Shown one piece after another: positions 20,020 to 32,100 of a DNA stretch of 64,000 nucleotides (position 1 is its first letter; each line of letters starts with the position of its first letter). The notes under the pieces were generated by a model. The model had not been told where the DNA came from. It ran no database searches and saw only the letters and a program-made list of their open reading frames with translations. The stretch lies in assembly GCA_021014325.1 (NCBI GenBank), contig CM037463.1, forward strand, positions 21,088,026 through 21,152,025, written 5' to 3'. The position numbers were made by a program, and so were the translations under genes. This stretch comes from Plazaster borealis. Lineage: Eukaryota; Echinodermata; Asteroidea; Forcipulatida; Labidiasteridae.

Positions 20020-20353
20020 TTTAAAGGAACTGGACACGTTTGGTAATTGTCAAAGACCAGTATTATCACTTGGTGTATCCCAACACATGCATAAAATAAC
20101 AAACCTGTGAAAAACACCCTTGTTGCACAAATTTGTGTGCGTTCAGATGCCTGAAAAGGACTTCTGGCCAGAAGTCTTTTTCAGATTCAAATATTTCAGT
20201 GAGAAATTACCTCTTTTCTCAAAACTACGTAACTTCAGAAGAAGTCGTTTCTCACAATGTTTTATATTATCAACAGCTCTCCGTTGATCGTTGCCAAGTA
20301 AGTTTTTATGCTATTTGTTTTGAGTAATTACCAAACGTGTACAGTGCCTTTAA
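20020..20353 (+). mobile_element. TTAA-type MITE, shorter subfamily
   Basis: Begins TTAAAGGAACTGGACACG and ends CGTGTACAGTGCCTTTAA. The centre differs from the other copies: CTGAAAAGGACTTCTGGCCA with AGAAGTCTTTTTCAG, another hairpin. Ends GTAATTACCAAACG as in the others. Confidence 0.8.
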
Positions 20354-20839
20354 GGCAACAGGAATCATGCACACACTGATTTGTATGGGTTCGATTCCCT
20401 TGAGCTGGATAAGCAGACACGAGTGCTTAACATTTCCGACTAAACAAAAATAAGCAGAAAACCAATCACAAAAGGTATACATCTGACGAGGTATTTTGGC
20501 TCTTGTAACCTATATTCTGGTAAGCAAATTTGTTTTGTGCTTATAGTTCCTTTTTGTGTCTTATTCAGCTGCATGAAATTGGGTTCATGTGACAAAAAAG
20601 CCAGAATGCAATTTTTTGTTAATGTCAATTTCGATTTTGTTCACTAGGTCACTGTTAAGGTGGAATGGTCGTATTTGATTTATCATAAAGTAAATCTGTA
20701 TACAATGTATCGCACTTACCATGGTTAAAAGGGTAAATTAATTTCCATCGACCAGTTTTCAATAAACACACTAGCCATCAAATCCGGAGAACTTTCGCAA
20801 ATACTGAACTTTCTGAAAACTGAATTTTCCTTTTTTGTT

Positions 20840-20945
20840 TTCCCTCCTTTGGGTTCTTGGCTGGTATATAGTGATTAAGTTCGCTTTTCTGAGAGTCCTT
20901 GGCTTCACAACCAGAATTAATAAACGAAATAAATGAAATACAACG
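20840..20945 (+). mobile_element. SINE 3' half (…CTTGGCTTCACAACCAGAAT)
   Basis: Sequence AAGTTCGCTTTTCTGAGAGT, then CCTTGGCTTCACAACCAGAA and an (AAATAAATG)-like tail. The reverse complement of the same block ends the SINE at 59190-59430, so this is the detached 3' half of that family. Confidence 0.55.
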
Positions 20946-21040
20946 AAGAAATGTGTAGGTTTTGACATTGTTTCAATGCAGTTCGTATCGGTCTTACAAT
21001 CAGTGTCTTCAGTATCAGGTGTATTTCAAAAGAAACATCT

Positions 21041-21079
21041 TAACAACCACACCTCAATTGGACCATCACAAGTACTTAA
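21041..21079 (+). repeat. Left 39-bp direct repeat around the MITE
   Basis: Starts TAACAACCACACCTCAATTG and ends AAGTACTTAA, overlapping the MITE's terminal TTAA. Its partner at 21446-21484 differs by one base. Confidence 0.85.
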
Positions 21080-21448
21080 AGGTATCGTACACGTTTGGTA
21101 ATGACTCAAAACAAATATTGGCATAAAAACTTACTTGGTAACAAGCAACGGGGAGCTGTTGATAGTATAAAACATTGTAGGAAACGACTCCCTCTGAAGT
21201 AACGTAGTTTTTGAGAAAGAGGTAATTTCTCACTAAAATAATAAAAACTTCTTGCAAGAAGTTTTTATCTATCTGGAAGCACACAAATTTGTACAACAAG
21301 TGGTTTTTCTTTCATCATTTTCTTGCAACTAATTCGATGACCAATTGAGCCCAAATTTTCACAGGCTTGTTATTTTATGCATATGTTGGGATACACCAAG
21401 TGAGAACACTGGTCTTTGACAATTTCCAAACGTGTTCAGTGCATTTAA
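21076..21448 (-). mobile_element. TTAA-type MITE flanked by 39-bp direct repeats
   Basis: Begins TTAAAGGTATCGTACACG and ends CGTGTTCAGTGCATTTAA; centre AAAACTTCTTGCAAGAAG. A 39-bp direct repeat (21041-21079 and 21446-21484, one mismatch, starting TAACAACCACACCTC) flanks the element on both sides. That is far longer than the TTAA duplication expected for such elements. Confidence 0.82.
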
Positions 21449-21484
21449 CAACCACACCTCAATTGGACCATCACTAGTACTTAA
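21446..21484 (+). repeat. Right 39-bp direct repeat around the MITE
   Basis: Partner of 21041-21079; begins inside the element's terminal TTAA and ends TAGTACTTAA. Confidence 0.85.
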
Positions 21485-22681
21485 CCTACTTTTAACAAGC
21501 TATAATCTAACGATTAGCCTGCCTATACGTATTAAAGTAATCCCCGGGCTACTATACAGGCAGCTATACACATGGGCCATTCTCTGCAGCAACATGTTTA
21601 CCTGCAACAAAATGTCACGTGGTGTGTAAATTATGAGCGGGTTCTCTGCTAGTACACATGCGGCTGTGGGAAAACGGTGGGGAAAACACGATTGGTATGT
21701 TGCTATAAGATACTGGTCAAACACTGCAGGAGCACCCATGGGGAGTGGGCGGGGGGAGGCTCGGGGTTTTTTTTTAGGACATGAGTTGGATTATAACCAC
21801 AGATCATTTGTACAATACTCTGAAAAAGTATTAATGTAAACATATGGCCGTCTGCAGTGGCATCCATCTTATAATAGCGTTCAGCTTGTTGTAATAGTAC
21901 CATAGTACACATAATCTGACGTGTACAACTTGAAGCTTTGCATGGTGTAACAATCGTGTGGGTAAGTCTCTTTCTGAAGACGAGTTGGTTCTGAGAAGAT
22001 CCGCGGTTCTCGACGTTTTCGTGCGGTGTTCCCTGTTCCCTGTCCCTGTTCACTGCTTGAAACATCTATCTTCTACGGTACCTAATTAACCGCAGTTATT
22101 TTCAGAACCACCACTTCTCCCGAAAGGAGATTCGACTCTAATTCTTTAGCAGTCTAAAATTGAAACCCGAATAGACGCAATTAGAGGTCCACTTCTTGGC
22201 AAAGGACGTGACGGCAGAACGCACGGGCTAACATGGGATATCACCCCATTTATAATGACAAACTGCCCATATGAGGGAGAACAGGTGCCGTGAGAAACCC
22301 ACATGGGATTATAAGACTTTAAAGGTTATGAGAATTTTTAATTTGTAAGAAATAAACTTCTTACATTATTTAATCTCATCGTATATACACCTAAGAGTAA
22401 ATTTACAAGGCACAAAACATTTTTGTTCGACTTTCTCAAGCGGTGCCTTAAACAGGGTAAAACAGTAACGCTGTAATTATGCCTACCCTAAAAAATCTAC
22501 AATGTCAACACCACTAATTTTCTTCGCCCGCATCTAAGCCTTTTAGTTTGTAATGACCATCATCGTGATGAAACCATTTTTTTGGAAATCAATAAAGCAA
22601 ACTGGAAGGGGGAATAGTGTGACCCCTGTTTTGTTAATGTTATGTGAACTACTGGTAAATGTTTTCCGGAAACTACGACGA
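21485..22681. other. Non-coding stretch
   Basis: Short chance frames only. No repeat family recognised. Confidence 0.35.
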
Positions 22682-23012
22682 TTAAAGGGACACGTTGCCT
22701 TGGATCGGACGAGTTGGTCAACAAAAAAGCGTTTGTAACCGTTTGTTATAAAATGCATTTGGTTAGAAAGACATTATAAAAGTAGAATACAATGATCCAC
22801 ACAAACACGGTCGGCCATTTGACTCCACAAAATGGCCGACCGTGTTTGTTCACGATGTAAAAGGAAAACCACGCGATTTCGAGACATTATTTGTGTCGAT
22901 CATTGTATTCTACTTTTAAAACATCTTCCTAACCATATGCATTTTATAACAAACGGTTACAAATGCTTTTGATAGACCAACTCGTCCGATACAAGGAAAC
23001 GTGTCCCTTTAA
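22682..23012. mobile_element. Long palindromic MITE (TTAAAGGGACACG)
   Basis: Starts TTAAAGGGACACGTTGCCTT and ends AAGGAAACGTGTCCCTTTAA. Both arms, each about 130 bp, are inverted repeats. They include GTTTGTAACCGTTTGTTAT, TAAAAGTAGAATACAATGAT and, at the centre, TGGCCGACCGTGTTTG. The TTAA termini match the other MITEs, but the arms are a different family. The transcript would fold into one long hairpin. Confidence 0.88.
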
Positions 23013-23039
23013 GACGGCAGCCTGCGACATTTTGTAGAG

Positions 23040-23095
23040 CAATACGCAATTCTTTTATAGCGCTTTATCGCATCCCGAGGGCGTCTCAAAGCGCT
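23040..23095 (-). mobile_element. LINE/SINE 3' end
   Basis: On the minus strand GAGCGCTTTGAGACGCCCTC is followed by AAAGCGCTATAAAAG, the typical words of L2/CR1-type tails. Only the last ~55 bp are present. Confidence 0.55.
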
Positions 23096-25043
23096 CATTA
23101 TTTGTTATACAACTTGTTATGCGGAGCTATGTTTGAAATATGAGACCCATTAATCTACATAGCACAATGGTGCTGTGGCGCAATCTGCAGCAAACCATGC
23201 CAGAACACACAGGGCGAACCCCTTCACTTAACGAACAGTGCGGGTTGTTTTTGATTTTATTTCCTACATCTTGTTTTCCAAATCGAGGCTGGAAGGTTCA
23301 ATAGTCTGTTCCTTTTTGTACCAGTTCGGTGTTTGCAAGTACTCATCACGCTTCGTAAACTATGCATATAATAATTTAAGCAATGACACTTTAGGGACAC
23401 ATACAACGTATGTATCAGAATTTCGAGTGCGGATAATTTCCTAAACCTTTACACGAATGAAAAGTTAGTTCATGTAAAATCAAATATCAAAACCGTCCCC
23501 CCTCGATAAGTTTCTGTTTGGCGGGGTTGGGATGGGGGAAGGGGAAAGTCTTAAATGCCTCACGGGCCAGGAATGGTTTCCAAACTACGGCGGTAGCAAA
23601 AAGCCTTTTAAAACTTATTTCTCTCTCCCTCTCTCTCTCTCTCGCCGATGGAATTAACTGAAATTACCACACCTGTCTTCAAAATCTCGTTATAAAGCAT
23701 GACTGAATTTCACTAAGGTTGTCCACACATCCAGTGAACAGCTGTTTAGATTGCGGGGGGAACTTTAGTGTCAATTCGGGTATAGGAAGCGACTGCCTAA
23801 AATACAGATTGTGCTTGCGTCAGCCTTTTTTCAGATTTCAAATTTTAGAACTTTTGTTATTATCAAAACCATTATGAAGGTGTGAACTAACCGTTGACCG
23901 CTGACTTTTTACAGTATAATTCTACCTGAAAGGGTAAAGAAGAATGTGCCGACAGTCTTTTTAATTGTTTTTAATGTCATTCTCGCTTTTTATCCTCCTT
24001 TGCATCTCTGTTCAGTTATATCTGTACAAAAAAAAACACATTTTCGTTGGGGCACCGGAAGAGGACAGACTGTTTTCAGTAATCCCTTCATCCCTTCATT
24101 CATTCATTCATTTATTCATTCATTCATTCATTCATCTAAATATATTTCGTTAGGCCTAACATCTTTAACTGAAAAGTTGTGATTATAGCATAACACTCAA
24201 TTCAACCCTAAGTTACGTACTTAAAGACCTTCTTGAACGAAAACGGCAACAAGTGATCTTTGCTGAATTCCATTGAAAAATTCACATGAGTTCTTATGAA
24301 ATTAAACAATCATTTTAAATACCCTTCTCCGGTTCTTTTCATAATCATTCGCGTTAAGCCCTGTTACGTCATTACTCATTGTTGCAGCATGGAGGTATAA
24401 CAAAGCAAACTCCCACACATGACGTCAAAGTATTGTCATTTTGACGCACGCCATCAACGGCAGAAGTGTTTCTAGTTTGTCAAAACCTTGAGGTTGAGGC
24501 CTAATATTTTGATAGATAATTACGAAAAAATCAGAAGTTTACAAATATCTAAATTACCTTGAAATGATAAGCAAACACATTATAAACAAGTTTAAATAGC
24601 ATTCCGGTTAAACAAGATTTCCCTCAAGTACCTGTTTAATTACTGATACAATACCAATCAGATACAATAAAATGAACTGTAGGACAACGACTAGGTTTGG
24701 GTGAAGCCGCAGTGGTTTGGCTTGGAGGCTTTTGCAGCCCGGAAGCTGCTTCGCCGATTCACTGCAGGATGGAGGGTGGTAAAATGGCCGCACCAGAGAA
24801 TAAAGATCTACAAATCATTCTTAATTGTTTCAAAGGTATCAGCTGGGAAGACTTTGTATCATGAGTGACAGCCCTGAGGGGATAATATCGCAACGGATAT
24901 AGATCTGTCTATTTCCATGCTGGAGATGAAAGTAATTGTGTTCTGTTGACATTGCTCGGTGCCCGAATTACCACAGCAATTGCTATACATCAAAACGATC
25001 ATCAAAGACTCGTTGTAACTCCTTGGGGTGAACGATTATTGAA
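23096..25043. other. Non-coding stretch with simple repeats
   Basis: A (CT)n tract at about 23622-23643 and an (ATTC)n tract at about 24092-24136. One minus-strand frame at 24793-24608 could be a first exon (see findings). Nothing else recognised. Confidence 0.35.
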
Positions 25044-25106
25044 ATCCGCGACTATGATGTTATTACAAGAGTTGATAACTCTTGTAATAACATCATAGTC
25101 GCGGAT
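25044..25106. repeat. Perfect 30-bp inverted repeat with 3-base loop
   Basis: ATCCGCGACTATGATGTTAT and the following TACAAGAGTT pair perfectly with 25077-25106 across the loop GAT. There are no mismatches in 30 bp. Flanks are unrelated. Could be a recent foldback, a small-RNA hairpin, or a sequencing/assembly artefact. Confidence 0.9.
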
Positions 25107-28100
25107 GCACTTGGCATCTTTCCTTGAGGACAACAAGCCTTTCAAGCTCTTGCATCTTGGGGAAGGTGGTGGGTTGGGTGGTTATTAGTTTGTTATCGTC
25201 TAAGCCAATCCTTAGCTATGGTGTACGGTCGATTTAAGGCAACTCTACACTTAATAGTATTTACATTTACAAATAAGTTCTGCCTGTATTACGGACGAGA
25301 TCACCAATTTCAGTATCATCTTCGAGCTGTGTTGTACCCCACTGACACGTCATTCGGCGTACCCAGTTTTACCGAGTACCTGAAAATACATTGGATTTTC
25401 CCTTTGACATGTTGTTGTTGTTGTCGTTTTTGTATTTATTGTGTAGCTATTAATTTAGTTTTTCAATCTGTTTGATGGAAGGTCAAATTGAAGAAGGTCT
25501 GTCTCACTACGGTATAATTTTACTTTGGCGTTGGCAATTTTAAAATAATAATTCAGTTGGTTTTCAATGCGAATTTGTCACTCAGGCTGTAGTAATCGTT
25601 GCCCTTGGGCCCTAATCGTGTTCCTGTCTTTGCACAATTCAGCAAGAACTTTCAGTTTTTGGCGAAATTACAAGTCAATAAATTCTGTTTAAGCAGTGGT
25701 CAAGGGCAGACAACTGGGAAATTACAGCCAAATCAGAGATACTTAAATGAATGTTGACGTGGATGTTACGGCTGTCACTTTCCTCGTCGTGTTCCATTTC
25801 TCAAGTGCCTGTTCAGTCTTTTGTATACACGCAGTTTGTTCCACCCGTCTGCTGTGTCGAGTCGTGTTTGTCCACGCGCAGTCGGCCAAACACGATCATC
25901 AGAACGGGTCTCAAAATTGAGACAACTGAAGATTTAGACGCAGGTCATGAGTGACGTGAGTTCCCTTATATACGCCTCCAGAGTGCATAGGAAATCCCAA
26001 TGGCTTCTCGGTGTAAGGGGGGACGGAACGTTTATCCAAACATGGAGACGAACCCCCCCCCCCCCGACAAGACGATCCTTTCATACCGGGGCTGTTTGGC
26101 AGATTGATACTGTTTTGGACGAGTCCGATATTGAAATAAAATAAAAGACTGTTTCGAAAACGTGACATTCAGGGCCAATTAGGAGTCGCTACGTGACATA
26201 AAGACTCACACAGATTGCTCCTTGAGACTAGGATTTCAAAAGGCAGCGTCATATAATGTGAAGAGAGAAAAAAACGAGTCACACAATCTTATTTGACAGG
26301 ATCTTGCGGTAAACACAACGTACGCCCACAGCAATTATAACATGTCATACATGGAAATAAGATAATTTTTTTGAAATTTTGCAAATGTATTTTAACATTG
26401 AACTGATTGCGCTGTGGCAATGGTACGAGAGGTTTTGTAGTGTACAAACAAGTGTTTTTTAAGTACGTATTAAATTGAATAGTAACGTGTATAATTTAAA
26501 TGAGTCCCCTTTAAAAATCGTGGGGGGCAGAGGCATGGTTCTGAGATTAATATTTTTAGTGTTCAGCTTATGCCCCCTCAGGCTTACGGCTTGACTCAAA
26601 GAAATAATCCTACCTGGGAAGGGAGATGCCTTTAAACATCATTGCCACTGCTGAATGATTTTCGCAATAGACACATAACACAGAGTAAACTTTACATGTT
26701 TATACTAATTATTTCCCAACCAAGGATAATCCAATTTTTATATCAGCGGCAATAACAAACTAAATCTTACCTCTCGTCACAGACTCAGTAGTCGGTTATG
26801 CAACAAAAAGTCCATTCCCGCATTTGGCGGGTCGTGAGTCCGAGTCCGACCCGAGTCTCTTAGGTTTCTTTCTGCACATGAAAACACGGGGGTTTATCTG
26901 CGACGGATACAACACAGTATACAGTAATAGTCATTGAATCAACAAATGAAAAATAATAATTAACAAATAAATAAACAAACAAAAAAGTTTCTATCTGAAG
27001 GTTCACGTATTAAAAAGTTATTATACCAGTGTCAACAACAAATTGGTGATACTGTCAGGAATCGCTATTGCTTAATTCGATTGCCGCATTTGAAATAAAC
27101 CCACCATGAACGTGCACAAACTCCTTGACAAAACATAGACCGTTTGTTCTTCTGGTTTTGACTATGTAATTATAATATCGTGAAAATTGCAGAAATTGTT
27201 ACAGTTCAGTTGTATGGTGTGTAATTGAAAACTAAAAATTAAAAATAAAATATTTGTGTATTATTTAATTAAATTACTTTAATTAAAAAATTGTTTTATA
27301 TATATTTGTTATTCAAGAAAGTTATAAGCTTTCAATTAAGGTATAGCATGACAAAAATCTGCCAATGACAAGTGGTAAAACTTAAAATTAATTATTGTTG
27401 TGATCCGGACTGTATCTCACGTCCACCAGCCATGTACAAACAATTTTGCATTTTACATATATTTTGTGCATTGTCCGTGTGAAAATGTTTGTATGCTTTT
27501 CGTTTTTGACAACAGCTTCGTCTGTCAAAAATCGCTTGGGGACTACCGCGTCGTCAAGTCCATAGCCTGTGAGTGTGGAGCTGCCCTCAAAACAGCTGCC
27601 CACATCACCAGTGGCTGCATTTCTCACAGCTGCCCTGGCGATCAGTCCCCTAAAGGAGCTAGACGGTCTGGCCATTCAATGGCTAATATTGACACCAATA
27701 TTGTACTACGAGATATAGTGTACGTTTTACGGAGCCCGGGCCCATAAAGCCTATAAGCACTGGTTTCGAAAACGCCGAACGGTGATAGTATCTGGATGCC
27801 CTCTCGTGCACCCTACTCAAGGGAAATCACAATGTTGATAGATAGAAGATTGAAGGTGTGTCTCGCAGATAACATTCTTTCTCAAAAATGATGAAATATT
27901 TTGAGTGACTGCCATGAGCATAGCAATAAAGTAAAGTCCGATGATGTGATATCTGCTGAAAAATCTTCGACGAAAAGTCCATGGAGCGAATTAACTTATT
28001 TGAGTGAACTAATAAAGTGGGAATGTCTATAAAATAATGTCTCTTTTTTAACAATTTCCATCATTTAGACAGGAGTGCAGTTTTACTGCTGTGTTGACAG

Positions 28101-28491
28101 GAAACCGAAAGTCAACGTACCATGCGGTCATGATTATATGGAGTTATATTTTCTAAGAAATCCGTGCATTCATATACTGGGATATCAGTTACAGTTGTGT
28201 GTCCCGAAGATATGCCCACTACAAAAATCAAATATTGAATGTTTGATGGACGAATTGAGGCATTGAGTTGACATTACGGATTTATAAGGTACGGAAATTA
28301 GATTTCCTTGAATTGATGCATGAATTTCCCTTGATAGCGCCAAACAGCCTAACGACATGTGACCAATAGATACCACTTCGAAGCATGAAAAGATGACGCT
28401 GTAAAGAGAATTGCATATTTCATTAAGAATCGAAAGTAACGAACAATAAGCCTGTCATCCACGAAACAAGAAGCGTCTAGGTAGACCTTAA
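25107..28491. other. Non-coding stretch
   Basis: C-run at about 26049-26063, strongly AT-rich 27210-27320. Several ~100-codon frames (27388-27747 on both strands) overlap each other and show no recognisable domain. GCAGCTGT-type words are frequent near 27590. Confidence 0.3.
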
Positions 28492-28876
28492 TTAAAGGGA
28501 AAGTTTACGTTTGGTAATCACTCTTAAAATTAATGGCAATAAAAACTTACTTGGTTATTAATAGAAGTACAGCAGCTTTCGATAGTATAAAGCATTTTGA
28601 GAATCATTTCAGTTCGAAGTACTGTGGTTATGGAAAAAGATAATAGTTTTTATCCCCCAAAACTTGAATAATTACGAGAAACGTTTCGCAGATTGTGTAT
28701 TCCAGTTACGGATTATTCTTCCTTCCTACGTGGACATAACCGCTCCGGATTTTCGGCGAAATCTAAAAAACGCGACCACCTTTTGAAATTATTTTCACAG
28801 GATAGTTTGATTGTTTATCTACATTTGATTCAAACAATCGAACGGTTCCAAATACCAAAGGTATTCTTTCCATTTA
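28492..28876. mobile_element. TTAA-type MITE, divergent subfamily
   Basis: Begins TTAAAGGGAAAGTTTACG, contains GCAATAAAAACTTACTTGG as in the main family, then a different second half (GGATTATTCTTCCTTCCTAC, GACCACCTTTTGAAATTATT), and ends CAAATACCAAAGG to TTTAA. Related to 43695-44092 and to the end of 50185-50968. Confidence 0.7.
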
Positions 28877-29036
28877 AAAAAAAATTAAGTGGGCGATGGT
28901 AACACCAAATCATGGCGCACTTAATTTATTTCACTGTTTTCTCGAAGGTGCAATGCCCTTGGGGTACAGCAAATGAAGCTAAAAACATTACCGGTTCGCT
29001 AGTTGGTTCCCAGAGGCTCTCCGGAAAAGAAAATTT

Positions 29037-29140
29037 GGGGTTGAACATTGTCAAACAAAATGGACTAGAGCGGGATTTGAACCAACGGCCTCCGGATTAA
29101 CGTGCCGGCGCTCTGCCAACTGATCTATCTGGTCCTATAT
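29037..29140 (-). mobile_element. tRNA-derived SINE copy
   Basis: Minus strand: GGACCAGATAGATCAGTTGG (A box), a GTT anticodon-like loop in CCGGCACGTTAATCCGG, and GGTTCAAATCCCGCTC (B box). The base before the would-be anticodon is C rather than the universal U33. It shares the GGGGTTGAA flank with the copy at 18841, so a SINE is more likely than a tRNA-Asn gene. Confidence 0.6.
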
Positions 29141-32100
29141 TAAAGGTGTCCTTTTTTTTGTCAATATCTTTGTTATGGAGTGCCAGTCAGAAGCCATACA
29201 AACTTTAAATGCCGTGTAATAAACCAAAAGGGAAACTGACTGGTTATATTTCAAATACTCGTGGAATATTACTTAATTCAGATACAATCAAAACAACAAA
29301 ATAAAACAAAGACAATGAAGTACGTGAATGTCAGAGCCACACAGTTCAAACCTATTATTAGCCTAATATCTATTTTCCGCTTGACATTTCGAGACTTCAC
29401 CAAGGGGCCTCCTTTCGGCTAACAACCCGCAACTTGCTAATACATATTTTCTTGATTGCAATTAATTTGTCCTCATGCCCGACACTGCATGTCAAATACC
29501 GAAACGGACGGCTTTTTATGTGACACTAGGTCGGCGATATCCTCAGCTAGTTATAGGAACCGTCATTGGCCGTTACAGTCTATGTCAATTACTCTACATC
29601 CACGTATATTATTCAGTTTGCGATAACACCATGTGCATTATAGCTACGTTGCTGTGTAGGTTTGTTCTTTGAGAACTTGTCTTGCTATTTGTTCTACTGC
29701 CACGGAGTAGATTTCTCTATACATCCGGGCTAAAAAAAACAGCGTTATGTTATACGGCAACGTCATCGGCAATAAAAGTGAATGCTCCGATTCGACTGTT
29801 TGTTTTTCCCATTAGGGAGCGGGAATCTAATAAACAATGACGTCACAAGTCGGCAACAAAAGCCTTTACTTTGAAAATGGTTGGAAATTAAAGATAAAGG
29901 TATCAAGTAACACGACCATGTTGTTTTCCTCGAGAACGTTTTGTGCGTTTGTGGCTAGTGGTGTATGTTTAACCAAATGTGATATAATTGGGTCGTTCAT
30001 CGCTTCAAGTTTAGTTGTTAAAATTAAAATTGACATAACAGAAACAACGCCACTGGAAACATTGTCTTTATTCAGGATTTTGCGTTTTTATTCAGAGATG
30101 CATGATCGAGTTACGAAATGCTCCAGAGCAGTTGCAATGAAATAATCTCTATAGTATTTTTTTTTCTTCAAACAAAATCAACTTGATACCTTTGGACAAT
30201 TTGATCTTTTTTAACAGATAGTTTATCATCAATCAATATTAAAAACTGATACACTTCTGTTCGCACAATTTTCACAGATAAAATGTATTTACAGTTGTTT
30301 TCCTAACATCAAATCCATGCATTTGAATTTGTCAGCATTCAAAAAAAAAGATAATATACGAAAAAAAATTGTTTATCAAAGTCAAACCTCATCATAAAAA
30401 TTGAAATATACTATCCATCCCGAAGTATTTATAAAATAAAATGTTCACCCTTCTCCCTTTCGTAAGTCCAAATGCACATTTTTTTTTGCGGGCACGAAAT
30501 GTAAAACTTTCGAAACTGTTTCATCGGCTTTATACACTTTATCACAAGTGACAACTGGGTTAAGCGAAACGACAAAGGATAATTAACTTATTTCTGACCC
30601 TTATAGCTGGCATTGATAGCATTGGACGATATCGTCCTTCACTTTTGTAATCATTATAATATGAATGAATCGCGAAATTATATTCAAATGGGTAACCTGA
30701 ACTATAACAATGCAAGATTATCATACCAATCTGCATGTACAAGGCTGTCGGTTTGTAACTTATTGACGCGAGAATTATTTACTTCTGGTGCAGGAATCAA
30801 ACAATGGCAGAATTCACCTTAACCAGAACCCCTGTTCGGCAATGAGATGATATCTCACTATACCAATGACATCTCGACCCTTTAGGGGGCAAACGGTCTA
30901 ATTGTATTTTCCGTTTCATCAGGCAAAAGGAACCAAAGTTTATTGGCACTTTACGAAACCTGCCCTTAGACTGAATGAGCAGTGTGGCTTGATATTATAC
31001 CCGCTTTTCAAAAAGAAGATTTGTTTTTTCCCCCACGAGTTTCAAACAAAAAGCACTCAGTTCGGCTTCGCCCTCGCCGCACGCAGGATTGTCCCTCACT
31101 CTAACACTTAAATCATCTGCCCATTTCAGTTTGTGAAATGAAATGTGAAAATATCACCTGCATTTGGGATATCTCTTATAATTTGATTTAACATTCATCA
31201 TGCTATCTGTCTGTGCCCGTTCGGTTGGTTTAACGTGACAGGGAAAACTCCCGCTGGCCGTGAATTGAACGGCAATTCCCCGGTATTTGAGCCAGGCCCT
31301 TAGTACGGGAACGGTTGGGACGCTGTCTGCACGGGGACAGCTGCTTGTGGGTATAAATAGATGAGCTTGATGTGCCACCCCCCCCCCCTCTCTCTCTCTC
31401 CCTCTCTTTCCTCAAGCCGAGTTATACATTTCCTTAATACACTTGTGTCTTAATCCCTGTCGCTTCGAGATGCTAAGGCCTTATAACCGATTCTGAGTTT
31501 TTGTTACCACCAATACAGTGCTAAAAAAGATATACCGGTATATCAATAAGTCAAAACGTAATGGTAAATTTTCCAAAAAAGTGCACGGTGCGCATTTTTT
31601 CCCCGATTGTTATAATTATTCATATTTATTGGTTATTGTTTTATTTTTTTACGAAACGGGAAATATACGAACAATAATTAGTCAGCTTATTTCATTTGAC
31701 TTTTTGTTAAAAATATTGTTGTTATATATATATATGGACGTGATATTTTGCAAGTATGCATTCTGAGGTGGAAATTGGATCATTTTCTGGGTGACCTATT
31801 TCCGGATTTTACCTGAATGTCACGTTGCTTTATTGTCCGAGTTCACTTCACCACACCTCCCACGGAATAATATCGTAAGGTATTGGGGGGCATCACTATA
31901 TCAGCTCCAGTTTTGTGGTTTTCCGCAATAAGACCTTCCGAAAGCCCGTCGGGCATTTTAAAGCTCCATAATTAAAATAAGAATAGCCGGATTTATATAT
32001 AGCGCCAAATTACCAAACGATGCAAGGAGGAAGAGAAATACAAAGTAATGGGGACAACCAGCTATATTCGAACAGGTGATTCTTCAGACCCATTACCGTA

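Noticed and set aside
29062..29136. tRNA-Asn(GTT) gene on the minus strand
   Set aside because: The loop reads ACGTTAA with C instead of U before the anticodon, and the same flank occurs with another tRNA-like copy at 18841. SINE is the better reading.
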